Virus record (IMG/VR): IMGVR_UViG_3300030012_001023
Span: 8,086-29,401 of that record
DNA length: 21,316 nt
Source: a virus
Direction: 5' to 3' (one strand)
Under the pieces are notes generated by a model. It saw nothing but the letters and a program-made list of their open reading frames with translations, was not told where the DNA came from and made no database searches. Shown here in pieces: positions 12,543 through 21,226 of this stretch (position 1 is the first letter of the stretch; every line of letters starts with the position of its first letter). The translations under genes and the position numbers were made by a program.

Positions 12543-14799
12543 TCAGAGACTTAAAATAATTGCTGAAGCTAAGAGGTCTGGTTACAAAGGATCTTACTTA
12601 GATTTATTGAAGCAGTATGAGCAGGGTGGGTTTTCAAATGATATAAACAAACCTGCTAAGTCTACCTATGTAGATAAAAGATCTGGCTATGGTTTTCCTA
12701 CTACTTATAGCCATGGTGGTCCACATATGCCTACTGTAAACATACCTGAGGTAGAAATATCAGCACTTACAGATCAAACTTATGATAAGCTAAGCCAAGC
12801 ACAGAAAAAGTTATATGATTTATATGAGACTCCACAAGGCACTAAACAGACTATACCTATTGATGTCGGAAGAGATAGAAGGGTTACGCAAGATATACAT
12901 TACCTAGATGCTTTAAATTTAGCTGCTAGAAATCCTACAACTCAAATATACAATACTCCTCTTGATAGACCTTTTGTGGATGATTATGAAATGAATGATT
13001 TTGGAGACTTTAGAGCGCATTATTATCCAGCAACTGATAACATTCATAGTCCTGGACTTGCTGCTAATTTAAAGAACGTAAGTAATATTAATAAATTTGT
13101 TGTGATTGATAGGGACAAGAATATTGTTACAGATATGAATTTAGGTAAGCCTGAAGATCTAAGAAAGTTTCACAGTAGTGGTGAACTTTATAGTTATAGT
13201 CCCCACCGTCCAAGTCAAAGAGAATATCTTGAAAGTGATCCTGCTAGAAAGGCCCAAATGATAGAGAATCTAAAACGTGGTCCTACTCCACAACAGGAAG
13301 ATAAGGCTAGATCAGAAACTCTTAGTACGTACTTTGAAGAGTATGCGCATGCAGATGATGATACCGTTCATCCTATGCAGAACTTTATAGGACAAGGTAT
13401 TACACAAGTAGATAGACTACGTAGGGCTATTAAAGAAGGGAGTTATCCTGATGCTTCTAATTATAGTTCTAGGTTTGATTATGAATATCATACTCACAAC
13501 TCACCAAATAGTGCAGTGAATCAATTAGCTGATAGATATGGTATGGAGCAATATGACATGGTTAATAGGAAGCCTACCATAGGACAATATAATTTTCCTA
13601 TCTATAATACAGGATACCCTATAACAGGTGATCCTCGAAGGTTTAGAACAGATTATGATCGTGGTGTTACTGAATTTAAAAGAGCTGGGGGTTTTGCTAA
13701 CTTACCTGATCCTGACCCTAAACCAACAATGTCTCAGTCTTTACAAAGATTTATGAAGCAAGAGCATATGCCTCCTATGAAAAATTTTGAAGAGGGTGGT
13801 ATGAAAGATTCTAGCCCTCAACAGTATCAAGTAGAAGTAATTAAATATCCACTTGGTTATAAAAATATGCCTCCTGGTCATATTGAGTCAAGGATATTAA
13901 ATGTAGATGATTTACCAGAAGAGTATGGTAATGTAACAAAGGAATTGAATCCATGGCCTGAAGGAAATAGAAGAGTCTATTATAGCCCAGAGCGTAATTA
14001 TGCTCCAGGCGTTGAAACAACTGTTTTAAGTTTAAATAAAAAAGATTTAGAAACTTACTTAGATGCAGCTCAAAAAGGTGATTATAATTTTTTAAGTAAT
14101 AACTGTGCAGATCAAACATGTGCAGCTTTTGGACTAGATGAATCTAAGTATACAGCATTAGGAGTAACAACACCACAACAAGTATTTGATGCACTTAAAA
14201 ATGATCCAAGAGCAGTTAAGGAATTAACAACCGGGGATCAAACAGATTTAGAAGATTCATTAAAAGATGTTAATAAGGTTATCAATTTTGGTGCTGACTT
14301 GTTAAAGAGTCCCGTTACTTTTGGATTGGACCTGGCTGATAAGTCTGCAAAGGCATTTAAAAGAGCTGCTGCTAGATATGACAAAACAATAGCCGAATCA
14401 AAAGCATCTGCTAGAAATAGACAAGACGGTGGACTTTCTACAAAAAGTGACAGCACTATAATTCAAAAAAATGATCCTCTAGTAGATCAACTTCAAACAG
14501 CAGCAAGGTCTATAGATCAACTAAGGTTTGATAATAAAGGCATAGCTTATGATCTTGAGACTGGAGAAAGATTTAGCGGTGATATAATTTTTGGAGATAG
14601 CGCTGCAAATAAAATACCAAATAAAGGTCATGTATCACTACATCATAGTCCTTATGGAAGAGCGACATCTGGTAAGACAGATAAACATGATATGTACTAC
14701 CATGTTGAAAATGATAAAGTATATACTAGAAGTGAGTACAAGAAATTGTTGAATAGCTATAAAGTGCTATATAATAAAACGCGTAAGGAAACAGAATAG
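12529..14799 (+). CDS. Large virion-type protein with possible permuted papain-like hydrolase centre
   Basis: A 756-residue protein starting at an ATG that overlaps the portal end by 14 bases. It contains glycine pairs in a repeated form: E-Q-G-G (residues 31-34), H-G-G (62-64), R-A-G-G (385-388), E-E-G-G (421-424) and Q-D-G-G (632-635, with R631). Residues about 435-550 carry a histidine (P-P-G-H451-I-E-S) followed by N-N-C526-A-D and C531, an order His-then-Cys like permuted papain-type hydrolases such as the LRAT, PPPDE and YiiX groups. If real it could act on peptidoglycan links or as an amidase or protease in the virion. The rest is polar and Tyr-rich without clear domains. An internal virion or ejection protein is the best general guess; a search would settle it. 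Confidence 0.72.
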   Translation: MLTNSQRLKIIAEAKRSGYKGSYLDLLKQYEQGGFSNDINKPAKSTYVDKRSGYGFPTTYSHGGPHMPTVNIPEVEISALTDQTYDKLSQAQKKLYDLYETPQGTKQTIPIDVGRDRRVTQDIHYLDALNLAARNPTTQIYNTPLDRPFVDDYEMNDFGDFRAHYYPATDNIHSPGLAANLKNVSNINKFVVIDRDKNIVTDMNLGKPEDLRKFHSSGELYSYSPHRPSQREYLESDPARKAQMIENLKRGPTPQQEDKARSETLSTYFEEYAHADDDTVHPMQNFIGQGITQVDRLRRAIKEGSYPDASNYSSRFDYEYHTHNSPNSAVNQLADRYGMEQYDMVNRKPTIGQYNFPIYNTGYPITGDPRRFRTDYDRGVTEFKRAGGFANLPDPDPKPTMSQSLQRFMKQEHMPPMKNFEEGGMKDSSPQQYQVEVIKYPLGYKNMPPGHIESRILNVDDLPEEYGNVTKELNPWPEGNRRVYYSPERNYAPGVETTVLSLNKKDLETYLDAAQKGDYNFLSNNCADQTCAAFGLDESKYTALGVTTPQQVFDALKNDPRAVKELTTGDQTDLEDSLKDVNKVINFGADLLKSPVTFGLDLADKSAKAFKRAAARYDKTIAESKASARNRQDGGLSTKSDSTIIQKNDPLVDQLQTAARSIDQLRFDNKGIAYDLETGERFSGDIIFGDSAANKIPNKGHVSLHHSPYGRATSGKTDKHDMYYHVENDKVYTRSEYKKLLNSYKVLYNKTRKETE

Positions 14800-14826
14800 G
14801 AACTATAAAATTTAACATAATAATTA

Positions 14827-14834
14827 TAATTTTG
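14827..14834 (+). promoter_or_regulatory. Promoter -7 element ahead of the scaffold-like gene
   Basis: TAATTTTG, followed by CAAAGAT and then the ATG at 14842, fits TAnnTTTG. The predicted start is within a few bases of the ATG, so the message would be leaderless or nearly so. No TTTG lies about 20 bases upstream. Confidence 0.5.
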
Positions 14835-14841
14835 CAAAGAT

Positions 14842-15963
14842 ATGGACAATAAAGAGAAACTTAATTTAGATGACATTACTTTTGATGACTTCATTGATAG
14901 TGGTGTAGCAACAACTAGTGAAGAGCAAGTAGCTAGTGAACTTGCAGTAGAAGAACCTCAAGACAAAAATATTGAGGAAGAGCCTAAGTCTGAAGAGATT
15001 GAGGACATAGAAGAAACAGAAGAAGAGATAGACGAGATTGAAGAAGAAAAAGTAGAAGAAACAGTTTCAGCTTCAGAAGATGAGGTAGAGGCTAAAACTA
15101 CAGAACCAGCAGAGACAGCAGTAGTTAGCGAAGTTCTTTCAAATCTTGGTTATGAAATGGATGGTGAGTATGATGATACTGTTGATGGATTGACAACTCT
15201 TACAAAAGATGTTGCATCTACAATGGCAGAAGAACAACTTGACAATTTATTTGATCAGTTTCCTGAAATACAAAAACATTTAGAGTATGTATTATCAGGT
15301 GGAGATTCAACTCAATTCTACCAAATGGGCAGCAGAATGCAAAGTATTAGTAATGCTAATATTACAGAAGACAATGCACTTATGCAAAAAGCAGTATTAA
15401 CAGAATACTTTAGAGTAAAAGGCCATGAAGATGACTTTATAGCTGACTTACTAAATGACTACGAGGCTGGAGACAAACTATATGCTCAGTCCGTAAAAGC
15501 AAAAGAAGCTCTAGTAAAATATGAAAATGCTCGTCAGAGTGAGATTATGGAGCAACAGAAACAATCTCAAGAACAGCAGCAAGAAGAGGCTAGAGAGTTC
15601 TGGGAAAATGTAAATAGTACTATACAAGAATCAAGAGAGTTCTCAGGAATAGTAGTACAAGAAAGAGATAAGAAAAAATTCTTTGATTATATCTCTAAGC
15701 CAGTAGATTCTCAGGGTAATACCAAAAGAGATCTAGATCACGGCGATGCAGATATGGATGTTAGATTAGCAATTGACTATCTAATGTTCAAAGGATTTAA
15801 ATTAAACGATATTATCAAAGCTAAGGCTAAAACAGAAACAGCCAAAACTTTGAGAAAGCAGATTAGGTCTAACAAGACCACATCTGTAAAAGGTGCAAAA
15901 GGTGTAGGTAAAACTAAGTCAACAGATTTAGATAACTTAGATCTTAGCCTAACAAGTCTATAG
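14842..15963 (+). CDS. Acidic protein, probable capsid scaffold
   Basis: A 373-residue protein with a very acidic N-terminal region (residues about 20-95, dominated by Glu and Asp), a helical middle, a Gln/Glu-rich coiled coil near residues 232-248, and a basic C-terminus (K-Q-I-R-S-N-K-T-T-S-V-K-G-A-K-G). Lying immediately before the major capsid gene, with an acidic helical body and basic end, it fits an internal scaffolding protein that guides capsid assembly and then leaves or is cut. No protease triad is visible, so this is not itself the maturation protease. The scaffold role is inferred from position and composition only. A promoter element ends eight bases before its ATG. Confidence 0.72.
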   Translation: MDNKEKLNLDDITFDDFIDSGVATTSEEQVASELAVEEPQDKNIEEEPKSEEIEDIEETEEEIDEIEEEKVEETVSASEDEVEAKTTEPAETAVVSEVLSNLGYEMDGEYDDTVDGLTTLTKDVASTMAEEQLDNLFDQFPEIQKHLEYVLSGGDSTQFYQMGSRMQSISNANITEDNALMQKAVLTEYFRVKGHEDDFIADLLNDYEAGDKLYAQSVKAKEALVKYENARQSEIMEQQKQSQEQQQEEAREFWENVNSTIQESREFSGIVVQERDKKKFFDYISKPVDSQGNTKRDLDHGDADMDVRLAIDYLMFKGFKLNDIIKAKAKTETAKTLRKQIRSNKTTSVKGAKGVGKTKSTDLDNLDLSLTSL

Positions 15964-15994
15964 GACGAATCTATAGCAATTAAATTTTTTTAAA

Positions 15995-17404
15995 ATGCGA
16001 GTATTAAAAACTTATTACAATGATTCGCAAATGACTGACACTAACTCGTTAGTTAATGCGTTAATGGAAAAGCCTACTGAGCTTTCTCCAATTATTACAC
16101 ATCTCGCAGGACGTGAGGACAGAAAGTTTCCTCTAACTATGTTAACAGAGGGTGTCGGTAACACCGTATCTATTGATAGATTTGAATACGAGTACCGAGT
16201 GAAGTCTCATACTCAGCATATTCGTCCTGTAGTAGCAAGCGCTGGTAACGGCCTTGGAGGTGCTGTATTTCAAATTACTTTCCCAGACAAGTGGTTCATA
16301 TTCCCTTACACATTGGTTTCTCAATCAGGTGTATTAGTGAGAATCATGAGTGAGCCAACTCCAGTTGAGGGAGGTTATCAGTATGATGTAAAACTAGTTA
16401 ACCCAAGTACAACTTTACAAGTACCAGCAGCTGATTTATTAGCAGGTGCAATGTTTGGTCAATTGTACGCTAACGTAGGTGTTGACTTCTCAAGAGGTAA
16501 TGCTTCTAACTGGACAGCGCCAGGTTTAGTACGTAACAAAATTGGTACAGTACGTAAATCTTATCACATGTCTGGTAATGCAAAAGATTATGTTGCAGAG
16601 TTTGAATTACCAACTAAAGAAGGTTCAACTACTAAGTTATGGATGGACTATGAAGAGTATCAGCACATGTTACACTTCAAACAAGAATGTGAGTTAATGT
16701 ACATGTATGGTGAGAAGACTTATGATAATAATGGTGTAACTACTATGACAGATGAGAACGGACAGCCTGTTATCTCTGGTCCTGGTTTATTACAGCAAAT
16801 TATCAATAAGGATACTTATTCTACATTGACTGAAACTAAACTTAAAAATGTAATCGGTGACTTATTCTACGGAATGACTGATGCATCTCAAAAGCAAATT
16901 ACTCTTTACACTGGAACAGGTGGTATGAGAGAATTTGATGAAGCATTAAAGAATCACTTCTCAACTAATACTTTTAAAGTAGGTGGTGAGAATAGATTCA
17001 TCACGGGTACTGGTCGTTCATTAGGATTGACTGGTTACTTTACAACATACGAGCACGTGGATGGACACGTAGTAAACGTTGTTAAACATGATATGTTTGA
17101 TCACGGTCCAGTAGCACAAGCTCGTGCAAAACACCCTGTTACAGGATATTCATTAGAATCTTACCGTATGGTATTTGTTGACAACTCTAATTATGATGGT
17201 CAAGCCAACATTCAGATGATCAACAAAAAAGGTCGTGAGTATTTAAGATGGGCAGTAGCTGGATCTGTAGTACCTAAAGGTTTTGCAGAGTCAGATTTAC
17301 GTGCATCTGATGTAGACGGGGCGTCTGTACACATGTTAAAGACTGGTGGTATTGTATTGAAGAGATTTGATACTTCACTAGACATTGAGTGTGTACGTTC
17401 GTAA
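15995..17404 (+). CDS. Major capsid protein
   Basis: A 469-residue major capsid protein, forming the icosahedral head. It begins MRVLKTYYNDSQMT and carries a mix of strands and a W-x-D-Y-E-E-Y-Q helix near residue 208, then Y-M-Y-G-E-K-T-Y. The Y-H-M-S-G-N-A-K-D-Y segment and the Glu-rich helix look like crAss-like capsid proteins as I remember them. The chain is expected to have the HK97 fold, but I saw no lysine or asparagine crosslink signature. Codons here look steadier and the gene is followed by a strong hairpin, fitting high expression. Position after a scaffold-like gene and before connector genes supports the call. Confidence 0.88.
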   Translation: MRVLKTYYNDSQMTDTNSLVNALMEKPTELSPIITHLAGREDRKFPLTMLTEGVGNTVSIDRFEYEYRVKSHTQHIRPVVASAGNGLGGAVFQITFPDKWFIFPYTLVSQSGVLVRIMSEPTPVEGGYQYDVKLVNPSTTLQVPAADLLAGAMFGQLYANVGVDFSRGNASNWTAPGLVRNKIGTVRKSYHMSGNAKDYVAEFELPTKEGSTTKLWMDYEEYQHMLHFKQECELMYMYGEKTYDNNGVTTMTDENGQPVISGPGLLQQIINKDTYSTLTETKLKNVIGDLFYGMTDASQKQITLYTGTGGMREFDEALKNHFSTNTFKVGGENRFITGTGRSLGLTGYFTTYEHVDGHVVNVVKHDMFDHGPVAQARAKHPVTGYSLESYRMVFVDNSNYDGQANIQMINKKGREYLRWAVAGSVVPKGFAESDLRASDVDGASVHMLKTGGIVLKRFDTSLDIECVRS

Positions 17405-17440
17405 GAGGCGTTAATCGCAGTCTATATATCTGGTTTCTCT

Positions 17441-17474
17441 GAGATGAGGGGGGTGTCAAAACCCCCCAAATCTC
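17441..17474 (+). terminator. Strong GC hairpin after the capsid gene
   Basis: GAGAT (17441-17445) and GGGGGGT (17448-17454) pair with ACCCCCC (17461-17467) and ATCTC (17470-17474) around a six-base loop, giving twelve pairs in two blocks. It is followed by TATTTATAT, not a clean T run, so it may act as a partial terminator or as a message-stabilising 3' end for the capsid gene. Confidence 0.6.
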
Positions 17475-17545
17475 TATTTATATAAGAAAGTAGGGTTGAG
17501 TATTCTTACAGACCCGAATGGAAAATTAATTTAAAGAACTTAAAA

Positions 17546-18358
17546 ATGACAAGAAAAGTAGTTATTAGGAGACAAGAGACTAAGAGTTTCTTACCTAAGG
17601 AGATTCAATTAGAATCAAGAATGTATCTAAGTAGTGTATACAAAGATAGGCAACCGCTAAGAGGCTTTAGCCCGGCAGATTGCAAAAAATATTTAGATGG
17701 GCTTCTAGATGTAGGAGCTGATCACGTTGACTGGCCAAAGTATGAAAAAAACTATTGGGCAGAAATGACACTAAGTGTTCCCTTTGCGGGAGTAGAATTA
17801 GACATCTCTGAAGATGAAGATGGTAATCCAATTGTTATGGAAGATTGGATTAAATACAAGTGGGCATTAAGACATCCACAAGTAGCATCTAGTAAAGACG
17901 AAATGGAAAAAGACTTTATGAAAAGGTTTTACATTTTGGATAATCAGAAAGAGATAAGAACTAAGAACAATAAAATACAAGTTCTTAAAGATGCTGATAA
18001 GGAGTTTATTAAAGCTTCAGGAAGTTTAGATAAGATGAAGCATATTGCGCGACTGATGTCTAACACAACTAATCCTGATACTCTAACAAAAGAAGAATTA
18101 GAGAATATGCTTTACGAACTTAAAAACTCTGAGCCTGCTAAGTTTTTGAAGTATGCAACTGATAAGAACTTAGAATTAAAGGCACAATTAGAAGAGATGG
18201 TTAGTTTAGAGATCTTACGTAAGATTGGTAACCAAATCATTTATATTGATGAGATTTTAGGGGATACTATGAATGATGCTGTAATTAAGCTGAATGATAA
18301 GAAGAACTCTGGAAAGCTTATGGAACTAAGAGCTAAACTAAAAGACGCTAGAGCTTAA
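17546..18358 (+). CDS. Helical virion-module protein, possible head-tail connector
   Basis: A 270-residue protein not assigned to a named family. The N-terminus is basic (M-T-R-K-V-V-I-R-R) and the body has a W-Y-E-K-N-Y-like and then several long charged helices (K-N-N-K-I-Q-V-L-K-D-A-D-K, L-T-K-E-E-L-E-N-M-L), ending in a K-L-M-E-L-R-A-K-L-K-D-A-R-A helix. It follows the capsid gene hairpin and its stop codon TAA shares its last A with the ATG of the next gene. Position between the capsid and a probable ring protein suggests a head-completion or tail-associated part. The function is inference from context. Confidence 0.78.
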   Translation: MTRKVVIRRQETKSFLPKEIQLESRMYLSSVYKDRQPLRGFSPADCKKYLDGLLDVGADHVDWPKYEKNYWAEMTLSVPFAGVELDISEDEDGNPIVMEDWIKYKWALRHPQVASSKDEMEKDFMKRFYILDNQKEIRTKNNKIQVLKDADKEFIKASGSLDKMKHIARLMSNTTNPDTLTKEELENMLYELKNSEPAKFLKYATDKNLELKAQLEEMVSLEILRKIGNQIIYIDEILGDTMNDAVIKLNDKKNSGKLMELRAKLKDARA

Positions 18359-19497
18359 TGAATGTACAAGAGATGCATATTGCGGTCAATCAAGGGGTGG
18401 ATAAAATCCACTCCTTTCAGGCCGACTTAATTTTACCTGAAGAAATAGATATAGAACTGAATAAAAATATACATAGATTTATCAGTCAAAGATTTAATTC
18501 AAAAGGTAATAAGTATGGAGTAGGATTTGAGGAAAGTCAAAAAAGAATTGATGACCTTAGAACTTTACTTACTGAAGTGGATCTCTTACCTTTATATAAA
18601 GAACAAATATTAAGTAATATATTTGTAGATACTGTAGCCTTTCCAATAGATTATTATCATTTGATAAGAGTAAGTGCTCGAACAAATGTATATAAGTGTA
18701 GAAGAATACTAACTTCAACTGAAGAGATAGATGGATTTCAATACATTGCAGTTCCTTCTACCGCTTTGTATAATGCATCCAGTGGTTTTGCAACAACTGT
18801 TAATATAGCATCAGATGATACATATTTAGGATTAGGAACATCTATTCTAAATGCTGTAGATGAAGTTCCTAATTTTGAAAATTTAGATGCAGTTATTACT
18901 TATTTAACTGATCCTGTAAATTTAGTACCAGGTATAGAAGTATATTGGCAACAGTATAATCAAGTATTTGCAGCTAATAATTTTATTATTATAGCTAATC
19001 CTAATACATTTGAAAGTCTAGCAGATACTGCTGGTGTACTAAATGCCAATACTATAATTCATACTGTATTAGGAGATACAACTAATTTAGCATATGTAGC
19101 AGCTTCTCCTTCAGATTACACAAGAGTAATTGATCCATCATCTAATTATACTTTAGCAGATATGACTCCAGGAGTATATGCTGCTAAGTTTTCTCAGCAT
19201 GATGATATATATAAAATGTTAGGAGACCCTTTTAATAAAACCAGTCATAAGGCGCCATTATACACAATTACAGATAACAAGTTAGAATTATATAGTAATG
19301 ATATATTTATAATAGATAACGTAAAAATGTTATACATAAGAAAACCTGCAACGGTTTCATTATCTTTGCAGGTAAACTGCGATCTTCCTGATAACGTACA
19401 TCAGGAGATTGTAGACATGACGGTAGCTACGATCTTGGGTAATATCTCAGATCCTAGGTACCAGATCGGATCTGTAGAACGTCTACAGTCTGAATAA
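18358..19497 (+). CDS. Probable head-tail connector or ring protein
   Basis: The product has 379 residues. The N-terminus (N-V-Q-E-M-H-I-A-V-N-Q-G-V-D-K-I) and the C-terminus, with C-D-L-P-D-N-V-H-Q-E-I-V-D and ending S-V-E-R-L-Q-S-E, recall the ring or connector proteins of crAss-like phages as I remember them. The centre (about residues 130-330) is Asn-, Thr- and Ala-rich with many short beta strands, like an inserted jelly-roll or tail-type domain. It is joined to the preceding gene by a one-base stop-start overlap, so the pair is probably made in fixed ratio. The assignment is from position and sequence character and would need a profile search. Confidence 0.75.
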   Translation: MNVQEMHIAVNQGVDKIHSFQADLILPEEIDIELNKNIHRFISQRFNSKGNKYGVGFEESQKRIDDLRTLLTEVDLLPLYKEQILSNIFVDTVAFPIDYYHLIRVSARTNVYKCRRILTSTEEIDGFQYIAVPSTALYNASSGFATTVNIASDDTYLGLGTSILNAVDEVPNFENLDAVITYLTDPVNLVPGIEVYWQQYNQVFAANNFIIIANPNTFESLADTAGVLNANTIIHTVLGDTTNLAYVAASPSDYTRVIDPSSNYTLADMTPGVYAAKFSQHDDIYKMLGDPFNKTSHKAPLYTITDNKLELYSNDIFIIDNVKMLYIRKPATVSLSLQVNCDLPDNVHQEIVDMTVATILGNISDPRYQIGSVERLQSE

Positions 19498-19510
19498 CCT
19501 AATTATTAAC

Positions 19511-19526
19511 GTAGTCATATGACTAC
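19511..19526. promoter_or_regulatory. Perfect 16-base palindrome between two structural genes
   Basis: GTAGTCATATGACTAC is its own reverse complement and lies in the 44-base gap before the 353-residue gene. As RNA it can form a five-pair hairpin; as DNA it could bind a dimeric regulator. No T run follows, so it is not a clear terminator. Confidence 0.45.
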
Positions 19527-19541
19527 ACAAATTTTAAAACT

Positions 19542-20603
19542 ATGAGTCATAGTGGAATACAACGACTAACTTTTGTTGGTAACGATGCAGATTTAGCTGT
19601 AAACGGAACAGCTTATGGAGCGATTGCTTCAGGAGCAATAGGTATTTGGGATGTAGACGCAGCCGCATACTTATCAGCATCTGAATCTTTCCTAGTAAAC
19701 AACTTTGTAGCAAATGCTTCAATTGCTGATACTTCAGTAGCTAATGCTATTGATGTTACTGAGGCATTACCATCAGCTATCGTACCTAAAAGATTTCAAA
19801 TTGTTCAAGGACAAGCTAGTGGAAATCCTAAGTGTTCACCAATTATCTATTCTGATGATGTAATTAAAATCAATATGCACCCTGATACTCCATCAGTTGC
19901 TGCTTCAGCTTCTTTTGTTGCTACAGGTGCTAACATTGCTGTAGGTGAAATTCACAGCTACAAGTTTGTGATTACAAGTTTAGATACTGAATATCAAGGA
20001 TTCATTGATCCTTCAAATGATGAAAGACCATCATATGTAGGACAAGTAATTAACTACGAGCGTGTTGCTACTTCAGCTGTATTAGATACTGAATTTGCTG
20101 CTTTAGAAACTGAGTTCAATGCAATTGATAACATGCCTTTTACAGCTGATTATACTGCTGGTACAGATACATTAGTATTTACAGCTAAGCAAGAGGGTGT
20201 AAACTTTAAATTACTTGGTGATTTTTCAGGTTTAACAGCAGCTCCTACTTCAACAGCCATAACTAATAATGGATTTGTTTTAGGTAATGGTGATGGTAGA
20301 ATTATTGCTGGTTACGAAAAAATGTCTAGAGCATATTTCGGACGTCACAACAATATCTATTTACCAATGAGTGAAACTCTTTATGCAGATGCTGCAGATG
20401 ATTACTTCACAATCACGTTAACTTGGGATCAGTCTCAAAAAGGACATGCTAATCCATGGTTATTTACTGGTGAGAATTCTATTCTTATTGCAGTTCCTGA
20501 TGGACTTTCAACTGAAACAAACTGGAACAATGCTTTTGGTAATGTCAATATCGGTACTACTGATGCTGAACTTTACAACAAGCATAACCGTTACGTTGGA
20601 TAA
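19542..20603 (+). CDS. Structural protein rich in beta-strand sequence
   Basis: A 353-residue protein with low Cys and high Ala, Asp, Thr, Ser and Asn content and repeated short hydrophobic strands, typical of a virion protein made in large amounts. The centre contains a K-F-V-I-T-S-L-D-T-E-Y-Q-G-F strand pair and a T-A-D-Y-T-A-G-T-D-T-L-V-F-T segment like tail tube or sheath repeats. The C-terminal part reads W-D-Q-S-Q-K-G-H-A-N-P-W-L-F-T. I cannot name a family. The gene is alone between a palindrome and a strong terminator, which fits separate high-level expression. A tail-tube or capsid-decoration role is possible but unproven. Confidence 0.78.
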   Translation: MSHSGIQRLTFVGNDADLAVNGTAYGAIASGAIGIWDVDAAAYLSASESFLVNNFVANASIADTSVANAIDVTEALPSAIVPKRFQIVQGQASGNPKCSPIIYSDDVIKINMHPDTPSVAASASFVATGANIAVGEIHSYKFVITSLDTEYQGFIDPSNDERPSYVGQVINYERVATSAVLDTEFAALETEFNAIDNMPFTADYTAGTDTLVFTAKQEGVNFKLLGDFSGLTAAPTSTAITNNGFVLGNGDGRIIAGYEKMSRAYFGRHNNIYLPMSETLYADAADDYFTITLTWDQSQKGHANPWLFTGENSILIAVPDGLSTETNWNNAFGNVNIGTTDAELYNKHNRYVG

Positions 20604-20615
20604 TAACTAATTAAT

Positions 20616-20647
20616 ATCATCCCCTGAAATATGGGGATGATTTTTTA
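20616..20647 (+). terminator. Intrinsic terminator after the 353-residue structural gene
   Basis: ATCATCCCC (20616-20624) pairs with GGGGATGAT (20633-20641) around an eight-base loop, then a T run of seven (20641-20647) broken by a single A before more T. This is a textbook rho-independent terminator and marks the end of a strongly expressed unit. Confidence 0.85.
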
Positions 20648-20665
20648 TTTTTAAAAATTTAAGAT

Positions 20666-21217
20666 ATGCCTAATATTCCAAGCCTTACAGGTATTGCAGG
20701 AGGAATGCAGAATGCAATGCTGACAAACATAAATGCAGGTTTCAATGCCACAATAACCAGAGACTGCAAGACTATAACAATAACCTTCGTTCCAAAAAAC
20801 TTTGACGAAGATGTAATTATAACAGGCTTTGTGAATAACAATGCTGTTGAAATAAATGATAATGTTTTTACTCCTGACCAATTAACTGCAGGTAATACAA
20901 CATTAACATTAAATCAAGCACAACCATTTGCAGGCGTATATGTATTTGCTTTTAACCAAGGAGAGCACAGTTTTAGCACAGCAGTTCTTGCTGGATGCGC
21001 TTTAGATTGCTGTTTAGGAGACGCAATGGATGACTATTTAGCTTGTCCATGTGACCCAGCAAAGTCTCCAAAGTTAGAAAAAGCAATGAAAATTTATTTA
21101 TTACAAACTGCTGCAAGAGCAGATTTAGAAGGCTTTTTTATAAATGCTGGAAGAGCCACAGAAAAATACAATAAAGCTATTAACCTATGCACGTCCAGTT
21201 GTGACTGTGGATGCTAA
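20666..21217 (+). CDS. Cysteine-rich structural-module protein
   Basis: A 183-residue protein. The first 110 residues look like a beta-rich domain (T-I-T-R-D-C-K-T-I-T-I-T-F-V-P-K-N). The second part has C-A-L-D-C-C-L-G-D, then C-P-C-D-P, and ends in C-T-S-S-C-D-C-G-C. In total ten cysteines are present, nine of them from residue 112 on, and a helical stretch (M-K-I-Y-L-L-Q-T-A-A-R-A-D-L) lies between the two clusters. They could hold metal or form crosslinks. No family is recognised. The gene begins 18 bases after the terminator T run, which suggests a nearby promoter I cannot see, and it stands nine bases before another virion-side gene. Confidence 0.75.
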   Translation: MPNIPSLTGIAGGMQNAMLTNINAGFNATITRDCKTITITFVPKNFDEDVIITGFVNNNAVEINDNVFTPDQLTAGNTTLTLNQAQPFAGVYVFAFNQGEHSFSTAVLAGCALDCCLGDAMDDYLACPCDPAKSPKLEKAMKIYLLQTAARADLEGFFINAGRATEKYNKAINLCTSSCDCGC

Positions 21218-21226
21218 TATTAATAA

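Noticed and set aside
13841-14119. Minus-strand frame inside the 756-residue gene, and another at 14238-14456
   Set aside because: Antisense to a long continuous coding frame with no signal for leftward transcription in this arm.
19365-19380. TATCTTTGCAGG, a promoter-like match inside the ring-protein gene
   Set aside because: It lies within coding sequence with no gene start downstream within 150 bases, so it is probably chance.
20651-20881. Minus-strand frames over the start of the Cys-rich gene
   Set aside because: Shadow frames; the strong plus-strand terminator and gene order support the plus-strand reading.
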